Source: Comamonadaceae bacterium
GTDB lineage: Bacteria; Pseudomonadota; Gammaproteobacteria; Burkholderiales; Burkholderiaceae_C
NCBI GenBank assembly: GCA_027488985.1
Contig: JAIYAR010000009.1
Coordinates: 186,001-250,000, forward strand
Length of the DNA stretch: 64,000 nt
Reading direction: 5' to 3'
A program made the translations under genes and the position numbers. The notes under the pieces were generated by a model. That model was not told the DNA's origin. It was given only the letters and a program-made list of their open reading frames with translations, and ran no database searches. This document shows, piece after piece, positions 1-8,506 of this stretch (positions are counted from its first letter, which is position 1; each line of letters opens with the position of its first letter).

Positions 1-377
1 ATGGCTACTGTGGCGATTTGCGTCTTGTCGCCCATCTCGGCCAGGAAGAATGTAATCAGCGTCGCGCCGAACACGCCAAAGCGGCCTGCGATTTGGGTTT
101 GTTCATCTTCAATTTTGTCGGGGATCAGCGTCCAAATGGCCATGCCCAGGAAGGATGCGCCGAGCACCCAGCGCAACACCTCGGGGCTAATGGCAGAAGT
201 AATCCATGCGCCGAGAGCTCCGGCCAACCCATGGTTCACGATAGTCGCAGCAAGAATGCCCAGCACGATAGGCAAAGGCTTTTTAAACCGGGCCGCGAGA
301 ATGAAGGCGAGGAGTTGGGTTTTGTCACCGATTTCGGCCAGAGCGACCACACCGGTAGAGACGAGAAGGGATTCCAT
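1..377 (-). CDS. UPF0016/GDT1 (TMEM165-like) membrane protein, manganese exporter type, partial
   Basis: The protein starts at the ATG at 377 and reads open to the window edge, giving the first 125 residues. It is very hydrophobic and contains both family signature motifs, E-I-G-D-K-T near residue 15 and E-M-G-D-K-T near residue 113, one per half of the inverted repeat that builds these transporters. Bacterial relatives export Mn2+ from the cytoplasm across the inner membrane; Ca2+/H+ exchange is described for eukaryotic ones. The leader carries a yybP-ykoY riboswitch, which independently supports a Mn2+ role. It lies downstream of the RND pump gene on the same strand but has its own control region. 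The C-terminal part lies outside the window. Confidence 0.9.
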   Translation of the reverse strand, partial: MESLLVSTGVVALAEIGDKTQLLAFILAARFKKPLPIVLGILAATIVNHGLAGALGAWITSAISPEVLRWVLGASFLGMAIWTLIPDKIEDEQTQIAGRFGVFGATLITFFLAEMGDKTQIATVA

Positions 378-410
378 GTGCACGAGTTCCGAGGCCGGTA
401 AAAGACAAAT

Positions 411-550
411 GACCACGGCACATCACCGGCCAAGGCGGATGTGCGGTGGTCAAAGGTCTTGCCAAGACTGAACTGCTGGCGCCAGGGTCTGCGGACCCAG
501 TGTGTTGACGCAAGCCTCTTGCAGTGCAAGAGAGGCTACTCCCCAATGAC
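411..550 (-). ncRNA. yybP-ykoY manganese riboswitch
   Basis: Read on the minus strand, the leader of the UPF0016 gene contains the hallmark conserved pieces of the yybP-ykoY family: GGGGAGTAGCC (544-534), GTCAACA, and GGCAAGACC followed by TTTGACC (463-448). These are the two loops that dock to form the Mn2+ site. Directly after it a near-perfect 14-bp hairpin (arms 438-451 and 411-424, one mismatch) is followed by a T-rich stretch. That hairpin is the likely expression platform, as a terminator or ribosome-site switch. By family knowledge, Mn2+ binding turns the exporter on. Confidence 0.9.
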
Positions 551-557
551 AGAAGCC

Positions 558-3500
558 CTATTGTACCGGCGTCGACTCCACTGCCGGTTTTTCGCGCAGT
601 ACCCAGCGTTTGATGCGACCCAGCAGGTGCTCCAGATCATCCACCACGGTGAATACTGAGGGGATCACCAAGAGACTGAGCACCGTGGACGTGATCAGCC
701 CGCCAATCACTGCTACCGCCATCGGGCTGCGGAAGCTGCTGTCTGCAGCACCCCAGCCCACGGCGAGCGGCACCATGCCCGCGCCCATGGCGATGGTGGT
801 CATCACAATCGGGCGAGCACGCTTGTGGCAGGCGTCAATCAGGGCGTCAAACCGGCTCATGGGAGACGCAACCGGATGACCATCACTGCCATCGCTACCC
901 CGGCGTGCCAGGATCGCGTACTCCACCAGGAGAATGGAATTCTTGGTGGCAATCCCCATGAGCATGATGAGACCGATAAGGGACGGCATGGAGAAGCTCT
1001 GGTTGGCCACCAGCAAGCCCACAAACGCTCCACCCAAGGACAAGGGCAAGGCCGCCAGAATGGTGAAGGGCTGCAAGAAGTCCTTGAACAACAGCACCAG
1101 CACGATGTAGATGCACAACACACCGGTCAGCATGGCCAGACCGAAGCTGGCAAACAGCTCACCCATGACCTCGGCGTCGCCCAGCGCGAGTTGCTTGACA
1201 CCGGGTGGCAGGTTGGTGATCGAGGGCAGTTTTTGTACTGCTTCGGTCACATCGCCCAGCGGCGCGCCGGAAAGCTCGACTTCAAAAGTGATGTTGCGTG
1301 AGCGGTTCAAGCGATCGATCACTGCGGGACCACCGGCCACTTCGAGCGTCGCCACTTGGCTCAACATGACCGGACCTTTGACTCCGGGCACCGATAGGCG
1401 GCCCAGAAGCTCCAGATCCTGGCGCGCGGAGTCGTCCAGCTTCACCACAATCGGCACCTGGCGCTGGCTGAGGTTGAGTTTGGCCAGTGAGGTGTCGTAG
1501 TCACCCACCGTCGCAATGCGCAGTGTCTCGCCGATGGCGGCACTGGTCACGCCCAAGTCAGCCGCTTTGGCAAAATCGGGGCGCACCGCAATTTCGGAGC
1601 GGATCAAGCTCGCGCTGGAAGTGATGCTGCCCAGGCCGGGAATGGTGCGCAGGTCGCGCTCCACCGCGGCGGCAGCGCTGGCCAAGGCCAAGGGGTCTTC
1701 GCCGGTCAGCACCAGCTGGTACTTCTCGCCGCTTCCGCCCAAGCCCACTTTGCTGCGAACACCGGGCACTTCGGCCATGGCGGTGCGAATGGCGTTCTCA
1801 ATACCCTGCTTGCGAGGACGCTTGCCACGCTCGGTCAGCAGTACGGTGAGTGTGGCCTTGCGGACTTCCGTGGTACCTGGAGGCGCAAACGGATCAGAGC
1901 CCGCCGCACCACCACCGATGGTGGTGTAGATGCTCTGGATGTGATCGACCTTGCCCAGCAACTGGCGGGCTTGCTCCGCTGCATCGCGCGTTTGTTTCAG
2001 CGTAGAGCCCGGTGGCAACTCGATGTACACCTGCGTTTGCGAGTTGTCGTCCGGTGGAATGAAGCCGGTGGGCAACAAGGGGATCAACATGATAGACCCC
2101 ACAAAGAACGCTGCGGCAGCGCCCATGGTGATCCAGCGGTGGTTCAAGGCCCAACGGCTGGCGCGCATGTAGGCGCCCATCCAGAACGGGTCTTTGTGTT
2201 CGCGCGGGCTGCGCTTCATGATGTAGGCAGCCATCATGGGCGTGAGCACCCGGGCGACGACCAGCGAGGCGAACACCGCGAGTGCGGCCGTCCAGCCGAA
2301 CTGCTTGAAGAACTTGCCCGGAATGCCGCTCATGAAGGCGGTGGGCAAAAACACGGCAATCAGGGTGAAGGTCGTGGCCACCACGGCCAGGCCGATTTCG
2401 TCCGCCGCTTCCATGGCCGCCTGATAAGGCGTCTTGCCCATGTGCAGGTGACGCTCAATGTTTTCGACTTCCACAATCGCGTCATCCACCAGCACGCCGA
2501 TCACCAGCGACAGCGCCAGCAATGTCACGGTGTTGATGGAGAAGCCCAAATACGCCATGCCGATGAAGGCGGGAATCACCGACAAGGGCAATGCCACGGC
2601 CGACACAAAGGTCGCACGCCAGTTGCGCAGGAACAGCCACACCACAATCACCGCCAGCACAGCGCCTTCGTAGAGCATGGTCATGGAGGCATCAAACTCT
2701 TCGGCCACCGGCTTCACAAAGTCAAACGCGTAGGTAAGTTCAATATCAGGGTGCTGGGCTTTGAGTTCTTCGAGCGCTGCATTCACTGCGGCACCCACTT
2801 CCACCTCGCTTGCACCTTTGCTGCGGGTAATCTCAAACCCCACCACCGGCACACCGTTGAGCAAAGCGGCGGCGCGAGGCTCGGCGATCGTGTCTTTGAC
2901 AGTGGCCACTTGGTCGAGGCGCACACGCTGGCCGTTGGACAGTGTCAGCTCCAGATTAGCCAGCTCTTCAGCGGTCTTGACGGTGGCCAGTGTGCGCATC
3001 GGCTGCTCACTGCCGCCTAGGTCGGCGCGGCCACCCGCGCTCTCGGTTTGCACCTGTTTGAGCTGGCGCGAAATGTCGGCAGCAGTAGCGCCCAGGCCCT
3101 GCAGCTTCATGGGGTCGAGGGCGACTTCCACCTCGCGGGTGACTCCACCCACGCGCACCACCGAACCTACGCCTTTCACACCCAGCAAGCGGCGCGAAAC
3201 CGTGTTGTCCACGAACCAGCTCAGCGCTTCATCGTCCATCTTTTCGGAGCGAATCGTGAGCGCCAGAATGGGTGCGCCCGACAGGTTCACCTTGTTGATC
3301 ACCGGGTCGCGCACGTCGCTGGGCAGCTCACTGCGCACGCCTTGCACGGCGCTGCGCACTTCGTCCAGCGCCTCTTGCGTGGGCTTCTCGAGGCGGAACT
3401 CGGCGGTGATGGTTACACCACCGTCCTGCACCTTGGTGTAGATGTTTTTCAGGCCCTGGATGGACGCAATTGCGTTCTCCAGTTTGCGGGCCACTTCGGT

Positions 3501-3680
3501 TTCCAGCTGGGCCGGCGCCGCACCGGGCAGGCTGGCCGAGATGGTGATGTTGGGCAGCTCCAGGTCAGGGAACTGCTGCACCTTCATGCTGTTGAAAGCC
3601 AGCATGCCGGCGAAGGTCAGCATCACAAAGAGCATGACCGCCGGTATGGGGTTTTTGATCGACCACGAAGAGACGTTCAT
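558..3680 (-). CDS. RND efflux pump, inner membrane permease (HAE1/AcrB type)
   Basis: A protein of about 1,040 residues, the usual size for AcrB/MexB-like proton-driven drug exporters. It begins with the typical N-terminal membrane segment (S-I-K-N-P-I-P-A-V) and has the TM4 motif L-V-D-D-A-I-V, whose paired aspartates carry protons, followed by V-E-N-I-E-R-H. Twelve membrane segments and two large periplasmic loops are expected. I place the start at the ATG at 3680 (M-N-V-S-S-W) because AGGAGG stands just before it; an upstream in-frame start at 3695 is less likely. It is the last gene of the tetR-OMF-adaptor-pump operon, and the complete set predicts a tripartite channel from inner membrane to outside. 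The substrate cannot be read from the sequence. Confidence 0.95.
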   Translation of the reverse strand: MNVSSWSIKNPIPAVMLFVMLTFAGMLAFNSMKVQQFPDLELPNITISASLPGAAPAQLETEVARKLENAIASIQGLKNIYTKVQDGGVTITAEFRLEKPTQEALDEVRSAVQGVRSELPSDVRDPVINKVNLSGAPILALTIRSEKMDDEALSWFVDNTVSRRLLGVKGVGSVVRVGGVTREVEVALDPMKLQGLGATAADISRQLKQVQTESAGGRADLGGSEQPMRTLATVKTAEELANLELTLSNGQRVRLDQVATVKDTIAEPRAAALLNGVPVVGFEITRSKGASEVEVGAAVNAALEELKAQHPDIELTYAFDFVKPVAEEFDASMTMLYEGAVLAVIVVWLFLRNWRATFVSAVALPLSVIPAFIGMAYLGFSINTVTLLALSLVIGVLVDDAIVEVENIERHLHMGKTPYQAAMEAADEIGLAVVATTFTLIAVFLPTAFMSGIPGKFFKQFGWTAALAVFASLVVARVLTPMMAAYIMKRSPREHKDPFWMGAYMRASRWALNHRWITMGAAAAFFVGSIMLIPLLPTGFIPPDDNSQTQVYIELPPGSTLKQTRDAAEQARQLLGKVDHIQSIYTTIGGGAAGSDPFAPPGTTEVRKATLTVLLTERGKRPRKQGIENAIRTAMAEVPGVRSKVGLGGSGEKYQLVLTGEDPLALASAAAAVERDLRTIPGLGSITSSASLIRSEIAVRPDFAKAADLGVTSAAIGETLRIATVGDYDTSLAKLNLSQRQVPIVVKLDDSARQDLELLGRLSVPGVKGPVMLSQVATLEVAGGPAVIDRLNRSRNITFEVELSGAPLGDVTEAVQKLPSITNLPPGVKQLALGDAEVMGELFASFGLAMLTGVLCIYIVLVLLFKDFLQPFTILAALPLSLGGAFVGLLVANQSFSMPSLIGLIMLMGIATKNSILLVEYAILARRGSDGSDGHPVASPMSRFDALIDACHKRARPIVMTTIAMGAGMVPLAVGWGAADSSFRSPMAVAVIGGLITSTVLSLLVIPSVFTVVDDLEHLLGRIKRWVLREKPAVESTPVQ
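560..565 (-). promoter_or_regulatory. Possible -10 element for the riboswitch transcript
   Basis: The minus-strand hexamer TACAAT overlaps the stop codon of the RND pump gene and sits about 15 bases before the first conserved riboswitch block, the right place for a start site near 553. I see no convincing -35 hexamer, so this is tentative. Confidence 0.3.
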
Positions 3681-3696
3681 ACCGCCTCCTGCCAAG

Positions 3697-3757
3697 CCGC
3701 CTCAAAGGAGGCGGGCGCCCCCTCGGGGGGCAATGAACGCAAGTGAATGTGGGGGCT
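3697..3757. repeat. Palindromic spacer element between adaptor and pump genes
   Basis: Two hairpins lie back to back. The first has arms CCGCCTC and GAGGCGG (3697-3714). The second is GCCCCC-TC-GGGGGGC (3717-3731), followed by a tail ending in GTGGGGGC near 3756. No T-tract follows, so it is more likely an intercistronic stabilising element or a small dispersed repeat than a terminator. A similar CCCC/GGGG palindrome occurs near 49630. Confidence 0.5.
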
Positions 3758-3767
3758 CATGTGCTTG

Positions 3768-3815
3768 CTCCTTATTTCGTAGCTGCTTGCGCAGGTACTG
3801 CGGGCGCTGCAGCCG
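3768..3815 (+). repeat. Dispersed repeat copy at the adaptor gene end
   Basis: TAGCTGCTTGCGCA at 3780-3793, then GGGCGCT at 3802. It overlaps the stop codon and last codons of the efflux adaptor gene. Confidence 0.65.
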
Positions 3816-4965
3816 CTTTTGGCTTGGAATCTGCGGCATCCACCACCTTGACTGTGTCGCCTTCACTCAGGAAACTGCCACCGCTGGCCACCAGCTTGTC
3901 TTCCGGTCTCACGCCGCTTTGGATCTCGATCTGCTCACCCACCACGCGGCCAGTCTGCACCTTGAGTTGGCTCACCCGGTTGTCGCTGCCCACACGGTAG
4001 ACGTAGCTGAAACCGTCGCGCACGACGACTGCGGTTTGCGGCACCGTCAATGCGCCGGTGCTGCCCAGCTCGAACTCGCCGCGGGCATACATGCCGGGCT
4101 TGAAAGCGCCACCCAGCGACTGACCGGCAGTCGAGGCAGCCAACAAGTCCACATACACCAGGCCGTTGCGGGTGGCAGCATCGACAGTGGGCGCCAGCAT
4201 GCGTACCTTGCCCTTGGCCTGCACACCACCGGGCGAGGTGACCAGCACCGTCATGCCGGGCTTGATGCGGGCAAACTCTGCCGAGGTCACTTCACCCCGC
4301 CACTCCAGCCGCCCCTGGCGGATGAGCCTGAACATCTCGGTGCCAGCACCCACCACTGACCCCACACTGGCGCTGCGGGCAGAGATGATGCCGCTGTCGG
4401 GCGCGAGCAATTGGGTTTGCTTCAGGCGCAGCAACTGGGCGTCGAGCTGAGCCTGGGCGGACGCCACACGCGCTTTGGCGGTAGCCTCTTGCGTAAGGTA
4501 TTGGTTGATCTGCTGGGCGCTGACGGCGCCGGTGCCCTGCACTGCTCGCGCGCGGTCGCCGTTGGCCAGCGCTTCAGCCGCATTGGCTTGCGCTTCGTTC
4601 AGGCTGGCACGGGCCAAGGCGACATCGGCCTGCACGCTTTCAGAGGCAAAGGTCGCCAGCACCTGGCCGCGCTTCACGCTGTCGCCCACACCCGCATGCA
4701 GCTCGGCCACGCGCAGGCCGCTGGCCTCTGAGCCCACACTGGCCTCCTGCCAGGCGGCAACACCGCCGTTGGCGGACAGCTTGACGGGCAGCTGGCTGCT
4801 TTTGGCCTGCACCGTGGACACGGTCAGCGCAGCTTTGGGCGCAGCAGCGGCCTTGGGGGCATCGGCCGCTTGAGTTCGGCTGGCAAACAGGCCGAGGCCG
4901 GCAAGGGTCAGCACACTGGCGGTCAAAAGACCCAGAGTCAATGGTTTGAATTTGAATTGGTTCAT
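3772..4965 (-). CDS. RND efflux periplasmic adaptor (membrane fusion protein, HlyD family)
   Basis: A 397-residue protein with an N-terminal signal or anchor segment (residues about 10-33), a split biotinyl-lipoyl domain, an Ala/Gln-rich alpha-hairpin (about 110-170) and a beta-barrel region. The C-terminal domain contains L-T-V-P-Q-T-A-V-V-V-R, typical of AcrA/MexA proteins. It should bridge the inner-membrane pump and the outer-membrane channel in the periplasm. It lies between the OMF and pump genes on the same strand, with spacers of about 60 and 90 bases. The last codons (Q-A-A-T-K) and the stop overlap a copy of the dispersed repeat, so the C-terminal tail may be repeat-derived. Confidence 0.93.
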   Translation of the reverse strand: MNQFKFKPLTLGLLTASVLTLAGLGLFASRTQAADAPKAAAAPKAALTVSTVQAKSSQLPVKLSANGGVAAWQEASVGSEASGLRVAELHAGVGDSVKRGQVLATFASESVQADVALARASLNEAQANAAEALANGDRARAVQGTGAVSAQQINQYLTQEATAKARVASAQAQLDAQLLRLKQTQLLAPDSGIISARSASVGSVVGAGTEMFRLIRQGRLEWRGEVTSAEFARIKPGMTVLVTSPGGVQAKGKVRMLAPTVDAATRNGLVYVDLLAASTAGQSLGGAFKPGMYARGEFELGSTGALTVPQTAVVVRDGFSYVYRVGSDNRVSQLKVQTGRVVGEQIEIQSGVRPEDKLVASGGSFLSEGDTVKVVDAADSKPKAAAAPAVPAQAATK

Positions 4966-5026
4966 GGCTTTGCTCTCAAAGAGGTGACAACAAAAATTGG
5001 GGCGTTATGCGGGAGGTGTGCGGGAG

Positions 5027-6478
5027 TTAGGGGCGCTGCTGATCGGCAGCGCTTGGGGCGACATCCGCGTTCAGGCGGTCCGGCTCAAAGCCTCCACCCA
5101 AAGCCCGGTAGAGCGACACCCAAGCGCGGTTGCGCTCCAGCCCCAGCGAAAGCTGGGCCGATTCGGCGGCAAGTGCATTGCGGCGTGCGTCTTCGAGCTC
5201 CACCAGGCTGGCCAGGCCCTGGCCGTAGCGGGCCTGGGTGGCTGCGAGCGACTCGGCATAGCCCGCGGTGGCTACTGCAGCATCCTGCTTGCGGGCATCG
5301 GTGCTTTGCAGGTTGACCAGTGCTTCTTCCACCTCGCGCACGGCCTGGCGCACCTTGCCGCGGTAGGCCGACACGCTTTGCGCATACGCCGCTTCGGCAG
5401 ACACCACATTGGCCTTGCGCTGGCCGCCATCAAACAAAGGCAGAGTGACCGCCAAGGGGCCAAAGGACCAGGTGTCCAAATTCGTTTCGCGGCCCGCGCT
5501 GCTGACACGCAGTGCCCCCACCGAACCGCTCAGGGTCAGGCGCGGGTAGCGCTGGGCTTTGGCACTGCCGACCTGGGCACTAGCGACGATCACGTCGCGC
5601 TCAGCGGCAAACACATCGGGGCGTTGGGTGAGGGTTTGGGCGGGCACGCTTGCTATGGAAACAGGAGCTGCTTGCGCACTATCCATGGGCGCTGCGGCGA
5701 GTTTCTTTCGCAGATCCTGCTCAGGCAGGCCGGTCAGGGCTACCAAGGCTTTCACATCCAGGTCGCATGCAGTTTGTTGTTGCGTCACGCGACTGCTGCC
5801 ATCGGCTGCGCTGGCGCGGGCCAGTGCTGCGACCGAAGGCGCCGCAAACCCGGCTTTGGCATTGAGTTCAGTCAGGCGCGCGGTTTCCTGGCGGGAGGCT
5901 GCGTCTTTGCGCGCCACGGCGAGCAGCCGGGTGCACGTGGCGTAGCTGAAATAGGTGTTGGCCACCTCGGCTGCTACTGACACGCGGGCATCGTGCCACT
6001 GGGCTTGGGTACCTTGGAACTGGGCATCAGCCGCATTGCTGACGGCGCGGTTGGCGCCCACCAGGTCGAGCTCCCAGCTGGCTTGCAGACCCACCGATTG
6101 GGTGGTGGCCACCGGCACATCAGGCTGACTCACACCACGGCTGGCGCTCACGCTCGCATCCAGCTTGGGCAGCAAAGCCGCGTTAGCAGTAGTGCGCTGT
6201 GCGCGGGCAGATTCCACCCGCGCCAGTGCTTGGGCCACATTGGGGCTGACGGCTTGTGCGGCATCGATCAGCTCCACCAACAGCGGATCGCCCTGCTTCT
6301 GCCACCACTGGGCCAGCGAGCCTACAGCGCCTTGGTGGGGCAAAGGAGCCTGCCATTGCAAGGCAGGAGCAGCATCGACTTTGGCGGGCGGCATGACGAT
6401 GGCACATCCGCTCAACATCAGTGTGAGCAAGAGTGCCACATAGATGGGCTTGGGGGTTCGTAAATACATTGGGTTCAT
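5027..6478 (-). CDS. RND efflux outer membrane factor, lipoprotein (NodT/OprM type)
   Basis: A 483-residue protein starting with a lipoprotein signal peptide; the lipobox L-S-G-C puts the lipidated cysteine at residue 25. Two repeated halves follow (for example R-V-E-S-A-R-A-Q-R and the L-P-L-F-D-G-G-Q-R-K segment), as expected for TolC-like trimers that form a beta-barrel and a periplasmic alpha-tunnel. The start overlaps the end of the tetR gene by four bases (ATGA), which indicates translational coupling. The short stretch coding near residues 265-280 overlaps a copy of the dispersed repeat (5651-5695), a probable in-frame insertion absent from relatives. Confidence 0.93.
   Translation of the reverse strand: MNPMYLRTPKPIYVALLLTLMLSGCAIVMPPAKVDAAPALQWQAPLPHQGAVGSLAQWWQKQGDPLLVELIDAAQAVSPNVAQALARVESARAQRTTANAALLPKLDASVSASRGVSQPDVPVATTQSVGLQASWELDLVGANRAVSNAADAQFQGTQAQWHDARVSVAAEVANTYFSYATCTRLLAVARKDAASRQETARLTELNAKAGFAAPSVAALARASAADGSSRVTQQQTACDLDVKALVALTGLPEQDLRKKLAAAPMDSAQAAPVSIASVPAQTLTQRPDVFAAERDVIVASAQVGSAKAQRYPRLTLSGSVGALRVSSAGRETNLDTWSFGPLAVTLPLFDGGQRKANVVSAEAAYAQSVSAYRGKVRQAVREVEEALVNLQSTDARKQDAAVATAGYAESLAATQARYGQGLASLVELEDARRNALAAESAQLSLGLERNRAWVSLYRALGGGFEPDRLNADVAPSAADQQRP
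5651..5695 (+). repeat. Dispersed repeat copy inside the outer membrane factor gene
   Basis: GCTATGGAAAC, AGCTGCTTGCGCA at 5666-5678, then GGGCGCT near 5688. In frame within the coding sequence. Confidence 0.65.
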
Positions 6479-7200
6479 GGGACTTGGAGTGATGTGGATT
6501 CAGAGAAATGTGTAGACGCTTGAGTTTTGGCACCGCGCCGGAGCGCTTCGGCATCCACCAGCACCAGGGCGTAGGACACCAGGCGGTCCAGATACGCATC
6601 CAGTGCCTGCGGTGAGTTGACGAGGCCGGGACGGATTTGGGTGTAAAGGTCATTGCCCACATGGAGCATGACGCCCAGACCACTGATGGTGAATGCGAGC
6701 CTATGGATATCGTCATCGGCTTCAGCGAGCCCGACATGGCGGCAGAGCCCGCGAGTCAGGGCCAGGTGGGCGGGGGCAATATTGGTGTCAATTTCGTGCT
6801 GCCAGGCGCCAGTGGGCTCCAACATTTCGCGAAAGCAGAGCTTCATGTACTGCTGTTGGGTGACATGGCCCTGCTTGAGCGGCTCCAAAAAGCTGGACAA
6901 CAAGCCGCGGATCGCCTGCTCCAGCGTGACATCGGTGCCTTCCAGCGCTTCGGGAGGCAAAGGCGGATTGGTACGCGGGTCAGAAAACACAGCACGGTAC
7001 AAACCGGCCTTGTCACCAAAGTAATAGCTGATGGACGCCACATTGGCCTGCGCGGCCTGGGCAATCTCACGGATGGAGGTTTTGGCAAAACCCTGCTCCG
7101 CAAACAGTTGCAAAGCAGCGTCCAGAAGACGGTTGCGCGCCTCTACCCCATCACTGCGGTTGGGCTTGGCGGAGAGGGTTTCAGGCGAAGGAATCGACAT
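6475..7200 (-). CDS. TetR/AcrR family repressor, CerR-like C-terminal domain
   Basis: A 241-residue regulator. Residues about 20-70 form the TetR helix-turn-helix (L-L-D-A-A-L-Q-L-F-A-E-Q-G-F followed by I-S-Y-Y-F-G-D-K-A-G-L-Y), and the C-terminal part matches the ligand-binding domain of the CerR/CecR subgroup. It is the first gene of the efflux operon and its stop overlaps the next start. A perfect 16-bp palindrome 23 bases upstream is the probable operator, so it most likely represses itself and the pump until a ligand binds. Confidence 0.92.
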   Translation of the reverse strand: MSIPSPETLSAKPNRSDGVEARNRLLDAALQLFAEQGFAKTSIREIAQAAQANVASISYYFGDKAGLYRAVFSDPRTNPPLPPEALEGTDVTLEQAIRGLLSSFLEPLKQGHVTQQQYMKLCFREMLEPTGAWQHEIDTNIAPAHLALTRGLCRHVGLAEADDDIHRLAFTISGLGVMLHVGNDLYTQIRPGLVNSPQALDAYLDRLVSYALVLVDAEALRRGAKTQASTHFSESTSLQVP

Positions 7201-7222
7201 AGGTGCCGATTCTAAGCATACA

Positions 7223-7238
7223 AATCAAACGTTTGATT
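7223..7238. promoter_or_regulatory. TetR-type operator palindrome
   Basis: The 16-base sequence AATCAAACGTTTGATT is a perfect inverted repeat lying 23 bases in front of the tetR start. On the minus strand a -10-like TAGAAT follows (7209-7214), so the operator falls across the -35/spacer region, where a bound repressor would block the polymerase. Confidence 0.75.
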
Positions 7239-7267
7239 AAAGTACGATGACAAACAGGGTTTTCGGC

Positions 7268-7666
7268 TCAGCAAAACAACGATTCACGGAAGGAGTTGCC
7301 AGCCTGCAAGCGGCATTCCATGCTTTGAGCCCGAAACACCAGAGTGCCCGCTTGGGCAGGTTCTAGCTCCAGAGTGAGGGGCAGTTCGCACCGGGATGGC
7401 ACGGATATGCGAGGACTTGGTGCCTGTCCTGCCAAATGCAAACCGCCACTTCGGATCCGTCCGAACAAGGCCGCAGTGGATGCAGGCTCGCAGCGCAGTA
7501 GCACCAACTCGACACCTTGCAAAAACCCACTTACCGGGGCCTGCCCCGGCGTATGGCGGATTGCCGCCACTGCCGAAAACAGCACATGCAAATCGTCGCC
7601 CTTCCAGAGGGGCTGACGGATTTCGGAGTCCGCAAACTCCATCTCAAAGGCAGGTTGCGACTCCAC
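7268..7666 (-). CDS. Hypothetical protein downstream of the ZIP transporter
   Basis: An open frame of up to 132 codons from a GTG at 7666, or 124 codons from the ATG at 7642. It begins 15 bases after the stop of the ZIP transporter on the same strand and ends just before the tetR operator region. No signal peptide, membrane segment or motif that I recognise; the C-terminal half looks like mixed beta structure (S-V-P-S-R-C-E-L-P-L-T-L-E-L-E). Codon use resembles its neighbours, so I think it is real and cotranscribed with the transporter, but no clear ribosome site marks the start. Confidence 0.5.
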   Translation of the reverse strand: MESQPAFEMEFADSEIRQPLWKGDDLHVLFSAVAAIRHTPGQAPVSGFLQGVELVLLRCEPASTAALFGRIRSGGLHLAGQAPSPRISVPSRCELPLTLELEPAQAGTLVFRAQSMECRLQAGNSFRESLFC

Positions 7667-7681
7667 GGCAGGCCAAGGGGC

Positions 7682-8506
7682 TCAGTGGCCGTGACCGAGG
7701 CTGCTGACCAGCGCCACCAAGCCAATACCCGCAGCGAGCCAGGCAATCTGTGCTGCAGTCTCTCGAGCGGTCAGCCGTTTTTGCAACTGGGGAATCAAAT
7801 CCGCCAATGCGACGTAAATGAAGCTGCTGGACGCCACCGCCAAAAAGTAAGGCAAATAGTCCTGCAGCTGGTCGACCAGCCAATAGCCAACGATGCCGCC
7901 CAAAGCAGTGACTGCACCGGCCAGCGTCACCTTGATCAGCGCCGCCTGCTTGTTGGTGGAGCCATTGCGCAACACCATCAGGTCACCCATGTGGTGCGGC
8001 ACCTCGTGGGCCAACACCGCCAAGGCGGCAATCGCGCCCAGGCGCAAATCCGCCACAAAGGCAGAAGCAATCAGCACCCCGTCCCCGAAACAATGCACGC
8101 TATCGCCGGTGAGAATCGCCCAACTGCCGACAGGTTTGTCTGCCGCATGTGCGTGCCCGTGATGATGGGCATGATGACCGTGGTCATGGTCGTTGTGGGC
8201 CTCATGGCTGTGCGTCGCAGGGCCATGGTGGTGCTCGTGGCCATGGTGCCAGAGCTCGGCTTTGTCCAGAAGGAAGAAAAACACCAGCCCTACCAGCAGC
8301 ACCATGAACAGGTCATGTGCGCCAGCCTGGCTTTCAAACGCTTCGGGCAGCAAATGCATGAAGGCGGTGGCCAACAAAGCCCCCGCTGCCATGCTCAACA
8401 TATGCTGGGTGTAGCGAGCCAACGCACCGAAACTCAGTGCAGCAGCCAGCCACACACTCCCTATGCCGGCGACCAGTGTGCCGGCCACAATCGCCAAAAG
8501 AATCAA
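7682..8506 (-). CDS. ZIP family divalent metal transporter
   Basis: A 274-residue inner-membrane protein with about eight predicted membrane segments and a long histidine-rich cytoplasmic loop (roughly residues 80-120, more than 15 His with Asp/Glu), characteristic of ZIP zinc/iron transporters. The conserved amphipathic TM4/TM5 region with H-C-F-G-D-G and H-E-V-P-H-H-M-G-D, which forms the binuclear metal site, is present. It should bring Zn2+ or other divalent metals into the cytoplasm, though some relatives have a broad substrate range. The start overlaps the stop of the preceding hydrolase gene by four bases. Confidence 0.93.
   Translation of the reverse strand: MILLAIVAGTLVAGIGSVWLAAALSFGALARYTQHMLSMAAGALLATAFMHLLPEAFESQAGAHDLFMVLLVGLVFFFLLDKAELWHHGHEHHHGPATHSHEAHNDHDHGHHAHHHGHAHAADKPVGSWAILTGDSVHCFGDGVLIASAFVADLRLGAIAALAVLAHEVPHHMGDLMVLRNGSTNKQAALIKVTLAGAVTALGGIVGYWLVDQLQDYLPYFLAVASSSFIYVALADLIPQLQKRLTARETAAQIAWLAAGIGLVALVSSLGHGH

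Noticed and set aside
1941..3020. Long plus-strand open frame inside the RND pump gene
   Set aside because: It is rich in His, Arg and Gln and mirrors the GC-rich codon pattern of the pump gene on the other strand; no ribosome site or recognisable domain.
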